Positions 7,184 to 14,808 of a DNA stretch of 38,136 nt are shown here, piece by piece; the stretch's first letter is position 1; each line of letters opens with the position of its first letter. A program made the translations under genes and the position numbers. This DNA is from Stutzerimonas stutzeri (GTDB lineage: Bacteria > Pseudomonadota > Gammaproteobacteria > Pseudomonadales > Pseudomonadaceae), in the NCBI RefSeq assembly GCF_013522825.1, contig NZ_JAAMQZ010000042.1:1-38136 (forward strand). The letters run 5' to 3'. A model generated the notes under the pieces. That model made no database searches and was not told the origin of the DNA. It was given only the letters and a program-made list of their open reading frames with translations.

Positions 7184-9184
7184 ATGCCCGCCAAACCCAG
7201 GAATCGCGCCTGTCCTCTGCGCGCCACCATTCGCTTCGCCAGTCTTCTCGGTTCAGTTGCAGGGCTAGCCGCCCTTTCGGTGCCCCATGCGCTGGCGCAA
7301 GGCAACGTCTTCGACCTCGGCAATATCGTCGTTCACAGCACGGCCCTGCACACCAGTGAAGTCGGCGAGCAGGCGTTGAGCGGCGCCGACATTCGCGCCT
7401 TCAATCGCGAAACGGTGGGCAGCGCGATCAACACCCTGCCGGGGGTCAATCTCTCGCGTAACAGTCGCAACGAGGAAACCGTCTTCGTGCGCGGCTTCGA
7501 TTCGCGCCAGGTGCCGCTGTTCCTCGATGGCATTCCGCAGTACGTACCGTATGACGGCTACGTGGACTTCGGTCGCTTCACCACCTTCGACCTCGCCGAA
7601 ATCCGCGTGGCCAAGGGCGCCGCATCGCTGCTCTACGGCCCCAACATCATGGGCGGCGCCATCAACCTGATCACCCGCAAACCGCTACGCGAGCTGGAAG
7701 GCGACGTGCGTATCGGCTTCGCCACCGGCGGCGAGCGCAAGGTCGCCGCCAATGTCGGCTCCAACCAGGGCCTGTGGTACTTCCAGGCCGGAGCCTCCTA
7801 TCTGGAGGCGAACAGCTTTGCCCTGGGCCGCGGCTTCGAGGACCACAAGGCCTCGCCGACCGACAGTGGCGACCGCCGGCAGAACGCCTATCGCACCGAC
7901 CGCAGGGCCTCGCTGAAGATCGGCTTCACCCCCAACGCCAGCGATGAATACGCCCTGGCCTACAGCAAGCAGGAAGGCGAAAAGGGCAATCCGGTGTACA
8001 CCGGCAAATCCACCCAGGGCAGCATGCGTTACTGGCAGTGGCCCTTCTGGGACAAAGAAAGCCTGTACTTCCTCAGCTCGACCGAACTGAGCGACGCGCT
8101 GACCCTGAAGACCCGCCTGTACGCCGACAAGTATCAGAACGGTCTGGACATGTTCACCGATGCCAGCTACAGCCAGCGCACCGAACGCAGCCTCTACGAC
8201 GACAAGACCTACGGCGCGGCGGTGGAACTGGTCAGCCGCCATCTCGAGGACCACGAGCTGCACCTGGCCCTGCACTACAAAGACGACCGGCACGAGGAGG
8301 ACGACAAGAACTTCCGCGACGTAACCCGTTCGGTCGCCATCGAAGACATCATCGAGCTGAGCAGCGCCTGGCGCCTGCGGCTGGGTCTCAGCCATGAGGA
8401 GCGTGAAGCGCATGAGGCCCACCTGCTGCCCACCGGCACGACCCGCGCCACCAATGGCCTGATCGAACTGGCCCACGACCTGACGCCGGATATCGAGGCC
8501 TATGCCAGCCTGGCGCGCAAATCCCGCCTGCCGACCATCAAGGATCGCTACTCGTACCGCATGGGCCGCGCCATACCCAACCCGGACCTGGACCCCGAAG
8601 TGGCGCGGCACGGCGAAATAGGCCTGCGCGGCACGCCCTGGCGCGGCGCCAGCGGCGAAGCGTCACTGTTCTACAGCCACATTCGCGACTATATCCAGAC
8701 CGCAGTCGTGCCCAGCACCGCGTGTGGCGGACTGACCTGCGACCAGGCACAGAATATTTCCAGAGCGCGCCACCGCGGCCTGGAACTGTCCCTGCAGCAG
8801 ACGCTCGGCGAGCAATGGCGACTCGGCGCCGCCTACACCTACCTGGACCGCGACAACATGAGCGATCGCCAGATACCCCTCACCGATTCCCCACGCCACA
8901 AGCTGTTCGCCCACGCCACCTGGAGCCCCCTGCAGCAATGGGCGTTCCAGACCAGCCTGGATGCCGAGGAAGGCCGTCAGGTGAGCAGCGGCAACGCCAC
9001 GGCATCCGGCTACCGCCACGTGGGCAGTTTTGCCACGGTCAACGCCAAGGGCGTCTGGAAACCACGCCCTGACCTGGCGCTTGAGGCCGGCGTGAACAAC
9101 CTGGGCGACAAGCACTACGAACTCGCCGACGGCTACCCGATGCCTGGGCGCACCCTGTTCACCAACGCCACCTTCAGCTTCTGA
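7184..9184 (+). CDS. TonB-dependent outer-membrane receptor, candidate molybdenum/oxyanion or metallophore receptor
   Basis: The 666-residue protein is the first gene of the operon. A signal peptide ends near ALAQ at residues 36-39. A possible TonB box NIVVHST follows at 47-53. The plug domain lies at about residues 65-175 (NTLPGVNLSRN, VFVRGFDSRQVPLFLDGIP, GAASLLYGPNIMGGAINLIT), then a 22-strand-type barrel ends in the aromatic C-terminus TFSF. Family members import siderophores, cobalamin, haem or metals using TonB energy. The ATG at 7184 follows ACGGAG by 5 nt; an upstream in-frame ATG at 7124 lacks such a site and would disturb the signal peptide. The two ModE-like boxes point to Mo- or W-containing cargo; a ferric siderophore remains possible. 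Confidence 0.9.
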   Translation: MPAKPRNRACPLRATIRFASLLGSVAGLAALSVPHALAQGNVFDLGNIVVHSTALHTSEVGEQALSGADIRAFNRETVGSAINTLPGVNLSRNSRNEETVFVRGFDSRQVPLFLDGIPQYVPYDGYVDFGRFTTFDLAEIRVAKGAASLLYGPNIMGGAINLITRKPLRELEGDVRIGFATGGERKVAANVGSNQGLWYFQAGASYLEANSFALGRGFEDHKASPTDSGDRRQNAYRTDRRASLKIGFTPNASDEYALAYSKQEGEKGNPVYTGKSTQGSMRYWQWPFWDKESLYFLSSTELSDALTLKTRLYADKYQNGLDMFTDASYSQRTERSLYDDKTYGAAVELVSRHLEDHELHLALHYKDDRHEEDDKNFRDVTRSVAIEDIIELSSAWRLRLGLSHEEREAHEAHLLPTGTTRATNGLIELAHDLTPDIEAYASLARKSRLPTIKDRYSYRMGRAIPNPDLDPEVARHGEIGLRGTPWRGASGEASLFYSHIRDYIQTAVVPSTACGGLTCDQAQNISRARHRGLELSLQQTLGEQWRLGAAYTYLDRDNMSDRQIPLTDSPRHKLFAHATWSPLQQWAFQTSLDAEEGRQVSSGNATASGYRHVGSFATVNAKGVWKPRPDLALEAGVNNLGDKHYELADGYPMPGRTLFTNATFSF

Positions 9185-9237
9185 ACGGCCTTGGGCGCGA
9201 ACCTGCCGCGCCCAGCGCACCTGCAATGGAGAGCCAC

Positions 9238-9765
9238 ATGAATCACTTCCCTTTCGCGGCCGTACTGCATGCCGGAAACAGTGAGGGCGATGCGCTGATC
9301 CGCCAGTTCTGCGGACAGTTGCAGGCCTCCGGCTGGAAGGTACGCGGGCTGCTGCCCCTGCGTGGCAAGGACCCGCAAGGACGCCTGCCGATGCTGATCA
9401 GCGATATACGTGACGGTCGCAGCTTCGCCATCTCCCAGGCACTCGGCCCCGGCTCCCATGCCTGCTCCCTCGACCCCGGCGCGCTTGCCCAGGCCAGCGG
9501 CGTGCTGCGCGAAGCGCTGCATGAGCGACCGGATCTGGTCATCGTCAATCGCTTCGGCGCCGTGGAGGCCGCAGGGCGAGGGTTCGCCAGCGAAATGCTC
9601 GCGTTGATGAGCGAAGGCATCCCGCTGCTGACCCTGGTCAGCCCGCAATACCAGGCCGACTGGCAACGTTTCGTCGGCACTGACGACTGCCTTTTGCCCC
9701 TGAGCGAAGAGGCCCTGCTGAGTTGGGCCGACGCCCTGCCCCGTGATATGGAACAGAACGCATGA
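9238..9765 (+). CDS. DUF2478 family protein
   Basis: This 175-residue cytoplasmic protein has the DUF2478 hallmarks: ISQALGPGSHACSLDPGAL near residues 61-83 and IVNRFGAVEAAGRGF near 101-115. The family is placed in the P-loop NTPase superfamily, but the N-terminal AAVLHAGNSEGDAL stretch lacks a normal GKT/S Walker A, so NTP binding is uncertain. I recall the family being found next to molybdate-transport and nitrogenase genes, which fits the ModE boxes. The start at 9238 is chosen because GGAGAG lies just upstream; an in-frame ATG at 9226 has no such site. Its stop overlaps the next gene's ATG (ATGA), so translation is probably coupled. Confidence 0.82.
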   Translation: MNHFPFAAVLHAGNSEGDALIRQFCGQLQASGWKVRGLLPLRGKDPQGRLPMLISDIRDGRSFAISQALGPGSHACSLDPGALAQASGVLREALHERPDLVIVNRFGAVEAAGRGFASEMLALMSEGIPLLTLVSPQYQADWQRFVGTDDCLLPLSEEALLSWADALPRDMEQNA

Positions 9766-10784
9766 AGCGACGGCAACTGCTCCAGGCCATGGCTGTCGGC
9801 CCCTGGCTGCTACCCCCGCTGGCCAGCGCCACGGACTCACTGGTTTTCACCTTCGGCCAGACGCCGCCAGCGACGCAGGTTCGCAAGGTCTTCGCCGCCG
9901 GTGCACCGGCCGCCGTATTGCTCTGCTGCCTGGCGCCGGAAAAGATGCTGGGCTGGCCCTGGCCACTGGACGAGGACAAGCGCAGCCTGCTCAGCCCCGT
10001 GGTCCGTGACCTGCCGATGATCGGTCGCCTGGCTGGACGTGGCAGCACCGTGCCCCTGGAGACCCTGGTGGCCCTGGCGCCGGACCTGATCCTCGATGTC
10101 GGTGAAGCCGATGCCACCTATCAGTCCCTGGCCCTGCGCACCAGCGAACAGACGGGCCTGCCCTGGCTGCTCGTCGATGGCCGGCTGGAGGAATCGCCCC
10201 GTCAGTTGCGCGAAGCCGCCGCTCGGCTGGGTGTCCAGGTCCGTGGCGAGCGCCTGGCGCAATATGCCGAAGCCATTCTGATGCGTGCCAGGAACCATGG
10301 CGCAGCACTGGGTCCGGTCTATCTGGCCCGTGGCCATGACGGCCTGGAAACCGGGCTGGGCGGCTCCATTCACGCCGAAGCCGTGGAGCTGGCCGGGCTG
10401 GAAAACGTCGCCGCGTGGCTCGGCTCCGGCGGACTGGCGCGGATTTCCCTGGAGCAGCTCCTGGACTGGCAACCCCACAGCCTGCTGTGCCAGGACGCCA
10501 ACCTTTACCGGCACATCCGTCAGTCCTCGCTCTGGCAGGCGCTGCCGGCGGTGCGCGAGGGGCGTGTCTACAGCGTGCCGCAATCGCCTTTCGGCTGGCT
10601 GGACGGACCACCCGGCCTCAATCGCCTGCTGGGCCTGGAATGGCTGGCGGCGTTCGACCCGAAACATGCCGGCGCCTTGCCGCAGCGGGTGCGGGAGTTC
10701 TTCGCGCTGTTCTACGGCATGCAGCTGGACGAGGCGCAACTGCAGCGGTTGCTGGCCGGGCATCCGGGAAGCGCGCATGGCTGA
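9762..10784 (+). CDS. Periplasmic substrate-binding protein of a FecB/MolA-type ABC importer
   Basis: The 340-residue protein has a signal sequence starting MKRRQLLQ and ending near ASA at residue 23; the twin arginines followed by LL suggest Tat export, though Sec is possible. The body fits the two-lobe class III binding-protein fold used for ferric siderophores, cobalamin and, in MolA-type systems, molybdate. Visible family elements are ETLVALAPDLILDVG (about 103-117), a mid-domain GLENVAAW, and VYSVPQSPFGWLDGPPGLNRLLG (about 268-290). It overlaps the DUF2478 stop by ATGA and overlaps the permease start by 8 bp. It should deliver cargo from the receptor to the permease. The ligand cannot be read from sequence. 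Confidence 0.88.
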   Translation: MKRRQLLQAMAVGPWLLPPLASATDSLVFTFGQTPPATQVRKVFAAGAPAAVLLCCLAPEKMLGWPWPLDEDKRSLLSPVVRDLPMIGRLAGRGSTVPLETLVALAPDLILDVGEADATYQSLALRTSEQTGLPWLLVDGRLEESPRQLREAAARLGVQVRGERLAQYAEAILMRARNHGAALGPVYLARGHDGLETGLGGSIHAEAVELAGLENVAAWLGSGGLARISLEQLLDWQPHSLLCQDANLYRHIRQSSLWQALPAVREGRVYSVPQSPFGWLDGPPGLNRLLGLEWLAAFDPKHAGALPQRVREFFALFYGMQLDEAQLQRLLAGHPGSAHG

Positions 10785-11883
10785 CAACTCGGGGCTTGAC
10801 CGGCCATTGCCCAGCAACCGGCTCGAAGAAGCGATCAGCCAGCCAGGTTGCCGGCGGGAAATCCTGCCAACGAGCCGGCGCGCACCAGGGCTCGCCTGGA
10901 CCTTGCTGGTCGTCGCCTTGCTCGCCAGCCTGCTGATCGCCTTGCTCGCCGGCAAGTACCCGCTGCGCCTGGGCGATCTGCTCGACTCCCTGGCCAGCCA
11001 CCTGGGGGGCACAAGCGCGCCGCCGGCGCAACAGATCGAGACCGTGCTCTGGCAATTGCGCCTGCCGCGCATCCTCACCGCCCTGCTGGTAGGCGGCGCC
11101 CTGGCTGCGGCGGGCGCCGCCTACCAGGGCATGTTTCGCAACCCGCTGGTGTCGCCGGATATTCTCGGCGTTTCTGCCGGCGCCGGGCTGGGCGCGGTGC
11201 TGGGCATTTTCCTCGGCCTGCCGTTGCCCTGGGTGCAGCTGCTGGCGTTCGTCGGAGGCCTGCTGGCGGTCAGCCTGGTCTACCTGCTGGCCAGCCGGAT
11301 CAGGCGCCATGACCCGGTGCTGGTCCTGGTGCTGGCCGGCGTGGCGCTGGGCACCCTGCTGGGCGCCGGCATTTCGCTGCTGAAAATCCTCGCCGATCCC
11401 TACAGCCAGCTGCCCAGCATCACCTTCTGGCTGCTCGGCGGCCTCAACGGCGTCAGTTTCGCGGACCTGGCCAGCGCCGCGCCGCTGATGCTGGCCGGCC
11501 TGCTGCCCCTGGCGCTGCTGCGCTGGCGGATCAACCTGCTCAGTCTGAGCGACGAGGAAGCCGCCGCCCTCGGCCTGAACATCAGCCGTATCCGCCTGCT
11601 GCTGATTCTCAGCGCCACGCTGATGACCGCCAGCGCCGTGGCCATCACCGGCATCATCGGCTGGATCGGCCTGGTCGTGCCGCACATGGCGCGGCTGCTG
11701 GTCGGTCCCGAATTCTCCCGGCTGCTGCCGGCCAGCCTGTTGCTGGGCGCCAGCTTCCTGCTGCTCACCGACACCCTGGCACGCACCCTGGCCGGCATCG
11801 AGTTGCCGCTGGGCATCCTCATGGCGTTGATCGGCGCGCCGTTCTTCCTGCTGCTCCTGGCGCGTGGAGGGCGCAGCGCATGA
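10777..11883 (+). CDS. FecCD-type ABC transporter permease
   Basis: The 368-residue protein has a soluble N-terminal stretch of about 40 residues, then roughly nine to ten hydrophobic helices of the BtuC/FecCD fold. Family motifs include LRLPRILTALLVGGALAAAG near residues 90-109, the PLVSPDILGVSAGAGLGA segment that follows, and IGLVVPHMARLLVG near 294-307. These permeases carry siderophores, cobalamin, haem or, in the MolB branch, molybdate. ATG 10777 is used because it overlaps the binding-protein stop by 8 bp; more upstream starts would read through that gene in another frame. The stop overlaps the ATPase start by ATGA. Confidence 0.93.
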   Translation: MADNSGLDRPLPSNRLEEAISQPGCRREILPTSRRAPGLAWTLLVVALLASLLIALLAGKYPLRLGDLLDSLASHLGGTSAPPAQQIETVLWQLRLPRILTALLVGGALAAAGAAYQGMFRNPLVSPDILGVSAGAGLGAVLGIFLGLPLPWVQLLAFVGGLLAVSLVYLLASRIRRHDPVLVLVLAGVALGTLLGAGISLLKILADPYSQLPSITFWLLGGLNGVSFADLASAAPLMLAGLLPLALLRWRINLLSLSDEEAAALGLNISRIRLLLILSATLMTASAVAITGIIGWIGLVVPHMARLLVGPEFSRLLPASLLLGASFLLLTDTLARTLAGIELPLGILMALIGAPFFLLLLARGGRSA

Positions 11884-12668
11884 ACTGCCTGGAAGCCCGC
11901 GCACTGGCAATCGGCTATGTCGGCCAGCCCCTGGGGCAGAATCTGGACCTGCGCCTGAACAGCGGCGAAGTTCTCTGCCTGCTCGGCCCCAACGGCAGTG
12001 GCAAATCGACCCTGTTCAAGACCTTGCTCGGCCTGCTGCGGCCCCTGGCGGGCAGCGTCCTGCTCGATGGCCATCCCTTGTCCGAATGGTCCCGGCGGCG
12101 ATTGGCGCAATGCCTCGGTTACGTGCCCCAGGCGCAGAGCCTGAGCTTCCCGTTCAGCGTCGAGGAGATGGTGCTGCTTGGCCGCAGCGCGCATCTCAAA
12201 GCCTTCGCCCAGCCCTCGGTACACGACCGGCAGGTGGCACGCGATTGCCTGCAACGCCTAAACATTCTCGACCTTGCACCACGCATCTACACCCACCTCA
12301 GCGGCGGTGAACGGCAACTGGTGCTGATCGCCCGCGCCCTGGCCCAGGAACCGGCGCTGCTGATCCTCGACGAGCCGACCGCCAGCCTGGACTTCGGCAA
12401 CCAGGTGCGTGTGCTCGAACAGCTTCGGGCGTTGCGCGACCAGGGTCTGGGCATTCTCCTGTGCACCCACCAGCCGGAACACGCGCTACGCGTGGCCGAC
12501 CGGATCGCCCTCTACAAGCAGGGGCGCATCGTCCACTGCGGCTCTCGTACGGATACCCTTACCCTGCAGCGCCTGGCCTGGTTGTATGACCTGCCGGCGG
12601 AGCAGATCGCTCGTCAAATGCAGCTGCTGACCACCCTGACCTCCGGGAGCCACCATGAGCCTCGATGA
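11880..12668 (+). CDS. ABC transporter ATP-binding protein (FecE/MolC type)
   Basis: The 262-residue ATPase has Walker A GPNGSGKST at 36-44, the ABC signature LSGGERQLV near 140, Walker B LLILDEPTASLD near 160, and the H-loop CTHQPEHA. The C-terminal extension is short, without the Mop/TOBE molybdate-binding domain found in ModC. If the system carries Mo, it is therefore of the MolBC type and not the ModBC type. The start overlaps the permease stop (ATGA), and the methyltransferase gene begins inside its last 14 bp. Confidence 0.93.
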   Translation: MNCLEARALAIGYVGQPLGQNLDLRLNSGEVLCLLGPNGSGKSTLFKTLLGLLRPLAGSVLLDGHPLSEWSRRRLAQCLGYVPQAQSLSFPFSVEEMVLLGRSAHLKAFAQPSVHDRQVARDCLQRLNILDLAPRIYTHLSGGERQLVLIARALAQEPALLILDEPTASLDFGNQVRVLEQLRALRDQGLGILLCTHQPEHALRVADRIALYKQGRIVHCGSRTDTLTLQRLAWLYDLPAEQIARQMQLLTTLTSGSHHEPR

Positions 12669-13449
12669 CATCGACTTCGCAGAACGCTATCGCCAACACC
12701 TGCAGCTCGCGTCCTATCGACCCAAACCGGCCAGAGAGTGGGACAAGCGCGCCCTGACGATGGACCGCAAGCCGCTCGGCGGCCACTACGCCGACGCCTT
12801 CATCGCCCGCATGAACCTCGACGGCGCCCGCAGCCTGCTGGACATCGGCTGCGGCCCCGGCCCCCTCTGCCTGCCCCTGGCCCCGCGCCTGGAAGAGGTC
12901 TACGCCCTCGACTACAGCCCGGCGATGCTCGCCCTGCTCAACGACAACGCCGAGGCGCTCGAACTGGACAACGTGCATCCCGTGCTGTGCGCCTGGGAAG
13001 ACGACTGGAGCGAGGTGCCGATCTGCGACATCCTGATCGCCTCGCGTTCGGGCCTGGTCGAGGACCTGGACGCCGCGCTGGAAAAGATCCACCGCCACAC
13101 CCGCTTGCGCGCCTACATGACCCAACTGGTCGGCGGACACTTCATCGACCCGACCATCGCCAGCCTGCTCGGACGCGAGCGACCGGCCCTGCCGGACTAC
13201 ATCTACACGCTCAACCTGCTGCACCAGCGTGGCATCCATCCACACCTGGTCTATATAGAGATACCCAGCCGGCTGGCGGGCTGCGCCACCTTCGAAGAAT
13301 TCGTCGACAGGGTCGTCTGGTCGCTCGGCCCGCTCGACGATGCGCAGCGCGACGCCCTCGCCGACTGGTATCGAGCCGACCCGGAACGCGCCCGGCAGGG
13401 CGGCGCGCCGATGCGCTGGGCGTTCATCGGCTGGACTGTGCCGTCCTAG
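12655..13449 (+). CDS. Class I SAM-dependent methyltransferase, last gene of the uptake operon
   Basis: The 264-residue protein has a Rossmann-type methyltransferase core. Motif I is LLDIGCGPGPL near residues 62-72, an acidic strand end follows (VYALDYSPAML near 82-92), and motif IV may be ICDILIASR near 123-131. It begins with a Shine-Dalgarno (GGGAG) and overlaps the ATPase gene by 14 bp, so it is part of the operon. Methyltransferases are not usual parts of ABC importers. It could modify a metallophore, a cofactor or a metal species, but nothing in the sequence fixes the substrate. Confidence 0.85.
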   Translation: MSLDDIDFAERYRQHLQLASYRPKPAREWDKRALTMDRKPLGGHYADAFIARMNLDGARSLLDIGCGPGPLCLPLAPRLEEVYALDYSPAMLALLNDNAEALELDNVHPVLCAWEDDWSEVPICDILIASRSGLVEDLDAALEKIHRHTRLRAYMTQLVGGHFIDPTIASLLGRERPALPDYIYTLNLLHQRGIHPHLVYIEIPSRLAGCATFEEFVDRVVWSLGPLDDAQRDALADWYRADPERARQGGAPMRWAFIGWTVPS

Positions 13450-13483
13450 AGCCATTGAAGTCATGGTCGAAGTGATGCAAAGG

Positions 13484-13502
13484 TCATGCGTATGTCGCAT
13501 GA
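13484..13502. repeat. Short inverted repeat after the methyltransferase gene
   Basis: TCATGCG (13484-13490) and CGCATGA (13496-13502) form a perfect 7-bp stem with a 5-nt loop, 35 nt past the methyltransferase stop. There is no T-tract. It may be a weak end to the uptake operon or an operator for the next gene. Confidence 0.4.
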
Positions 13503-13581
13503 TGTTCCGGGTTCGACTCAATGACTGTGTTGCACAGGGTTCTCCCTGCCAACACCCCAGTTAATCAAGAACGAGGTCTCG

Positions 13582-13629
13582 ATGTCCGATTCGACAGGCA
13601 CACCGGCATCAGGCGCATCAGCATGCTGA
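13582..13629 (+). CDS. Possible 15-codon leader peptide
   Basis: ATG 13582 is preceded by AACGAGG at a suitable distance and opens a frame encoding MSDSTGTPASGASAC, ending in TGA at 13627-13629. The stop codon overlaps the region of the next gene's likely start (ATG 13623-13625) in a different frame. Such an overlap usually means coupled translation. It could instead mark a frameshift in a longer start of the downstream gene. No regulatory residues such as repeated rare codons are evident. Confidence 0.35.
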   Translation: MSDSTGTPASGASAC

Positions 13630-14087
13630 TCGGCGCGCTGCTCATCGTCACCTGGCTGATCCTGCTGATCCGCTACCCCCTGCGCGCACTGCCTATATCA
13701 CTGGGCGCACTGCTGGGCCTGGGCCTCGTCGCCGCCTGGGTCATCTGGCAGGAACAGCGCGAGGCCCAACTGCTGGCGCAACTCGAACTGCGCCTGGTCT
13801 ATGCGCCCGATACCTGCCCGGCAACCCGCCCCCTGCAGGTCACCCTCGACAACCACAGCCCGAAACCCCTGCGCAGCCTGCGCTGGAACGTGACGGCCCA
13901 CTCGCCCGGTTCGGCGCTGAATCTGGTCGGCTCCAATTACGATGCGCCGCAATACGGCGGAGCAGGCGATTTGCAGCCTGGCGCGCGCTGGCAGTCCTGC
14001 CTGCCGCTGCCCATGCTGCGTGCGGGATACCGCGCCAGCGCCCTGGAATTCCGCGCCGAACGACTGCAAGGGCACTTCACCCACTGA
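13623..14087 (+). CDS. Two-helix inner-membrane protein of unknown function
   Basis: The 154-residue protein (from ATG 13623) begins with two hydrophobic helices, about residues 1-18 and 24-43, joined by a short RYPLRALP turn. A hydrophilic C-terminal domain of about 100 residues is probably periplasmic or cytoplasmic and beta-rich (LRLVYAPDTCPATRPLQVTL, LRWNVTAH). It has three cysteines and resembles a small Pseudomonas family sometimes labelled multidrug transporter without good grounds. The frame is open to ATG 13521, which would give 188 residues, but the added part is polar and the later start follows the leader ORF. No function is assigned. Confidence 0.65.
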   Translation: MLIGALLIVTWLILLIRYPLRALPISLGALLGLGLVAAWVIWQEQREAQLLAQLELRLVYAPDTCPATRPLQVTLDNHSPKPLRSLRWNVTAHSPGSALNLVGSNYDAPQYGGAGDLQPGARWQSCLPLPMLRAGYRASALEFRAERLQGHFTH

Positions 14088-14123
14088 CTCAAGCGCTTTC
14101 CAATTCGGGCCAGCCGATTTATG

Positions 14124-14139
14124 CTGTATAAAAAACCAG
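14124..14139 (+). promoter_or_regulatory. LexA (SOS) box upstream of yebG
   Basis: CTGTATAAAAAACCAG keeps the invariant CTG-N10-CAG of the gamma-proteobacterial LexA box and its AT-rich centre. It ends 28 nt before the yebG start, where it would cover the promoter. E. coli yebG is an established LexA target, so DNA damage should induce the gene here too. Confidence 0.8.
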
Positions 14140-14166
14140 TATCAATACATTGAGCCGAGGTAGTGG

Positions 14167-14430
14167 ATGGCCGTTGAAGTGGTGTACCGCAGCAGCCGGG
14201 ATCTGGAGCGTTTGTTCATGGATAAAGCAGAAGCCGACCGTCACGACAAGATGCTCGAACTCGCCGAAGCACTGGCGACCGTTCTGCAGCAGGCGTCGCC
14301 TTCGCTGAGCGAGCAGCAGGCCGAGGACATCGGCATCTATATGGCCAGGCACCGGGAACTGTTCGCCAAGGCGTTCAGAAACAATCCCGAGGCCCTGGCC
14401 GAGCTTCCCGCATCGGAAGTCACGTCCTGA
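14167..14430 (+). CDS. yebG: YebG family DNA-damage-inducible protein
   Basis: The 87-residue protein shares the YebG pattern: an N-terminal MAVEVVYRSSRD strand, then KAEADRHDKMLELAEALATVL and a helical C-terminus with EDIGIYMARHRELFAK. The family is SOS-induced in E. coli, and its biochemical role is not known. A LexA box lies 28 nt upstream. The start has a weak GAGG-like site. It is followed by a 116-bp gap with a small GGCGG/CCGCC hairpin near 14474-14490 but no T-tract. Confidence 0.88.
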   Translation: MAVEVVYRSSRDLERLFMDKAEADRHDKMLELAEALATVLQQASPSLSEQQAEDIGIYMARHRELFAKAFRNNPEALAELPASEVTS

Positions 14431-14546
14431 ACCTCGAGGAGCTTACTCAGCGCCTGCTTCCCTTTGTCACGGCGGCACCCGTCCGCCGGGCGAAACTAGT
14501 CATTACCGCCCCTGTCCATTGAACGCAGCCTTCAATCGGATACCCC

Positions 14547-14798
14547 ATGGAAAGCCCATTCAAGCAAATCAGTGACGTATTCCAACCGGACTACTGCGTC
14601 AATTTCAGCATCGAGAAGCCCGACGGCAGCATCCTGCTGACGCTCACTGATACAGCTGGGGTGGCGGTCAAGCGCTTCATCAGCACCCGGCAGTGGCGTG
14701 ATCAGCAGCAGCTCGAACGCCTGATCACCAGCCTGCAGTTCAGTCTCGCCATCGAACGCAGCCAGGATATGCCTCTGCCGCGCTCCGTCGCTTTTTGA
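14547..14798 (+). CDS. DUF3509 family protein
   Basis: The 83-residue protein fits DUF3509, a family of short Pseudomonas proteins with the pattern PDGSILLTLTD, a conserved RxISxxQxRDxxQLxxxI stretch (here KRFISTRQWRDQQQLERLI) and a helical end. It is probably cytoplasmic. Function is unknown. It converges on the LuxR-type regulator gene, whose stop is only 10 bp away. Confidence 0.82.
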   Translation: MESPFKQISDVFQPDYCVNFSIEKPDGSILLTLTDTAGVAVKRFISTRQWRDQQQLERLITSLQFSLAIERSQDMPLPRSVAF

Positions 14799-14808
14799 TT
14801 GCCCCGCC

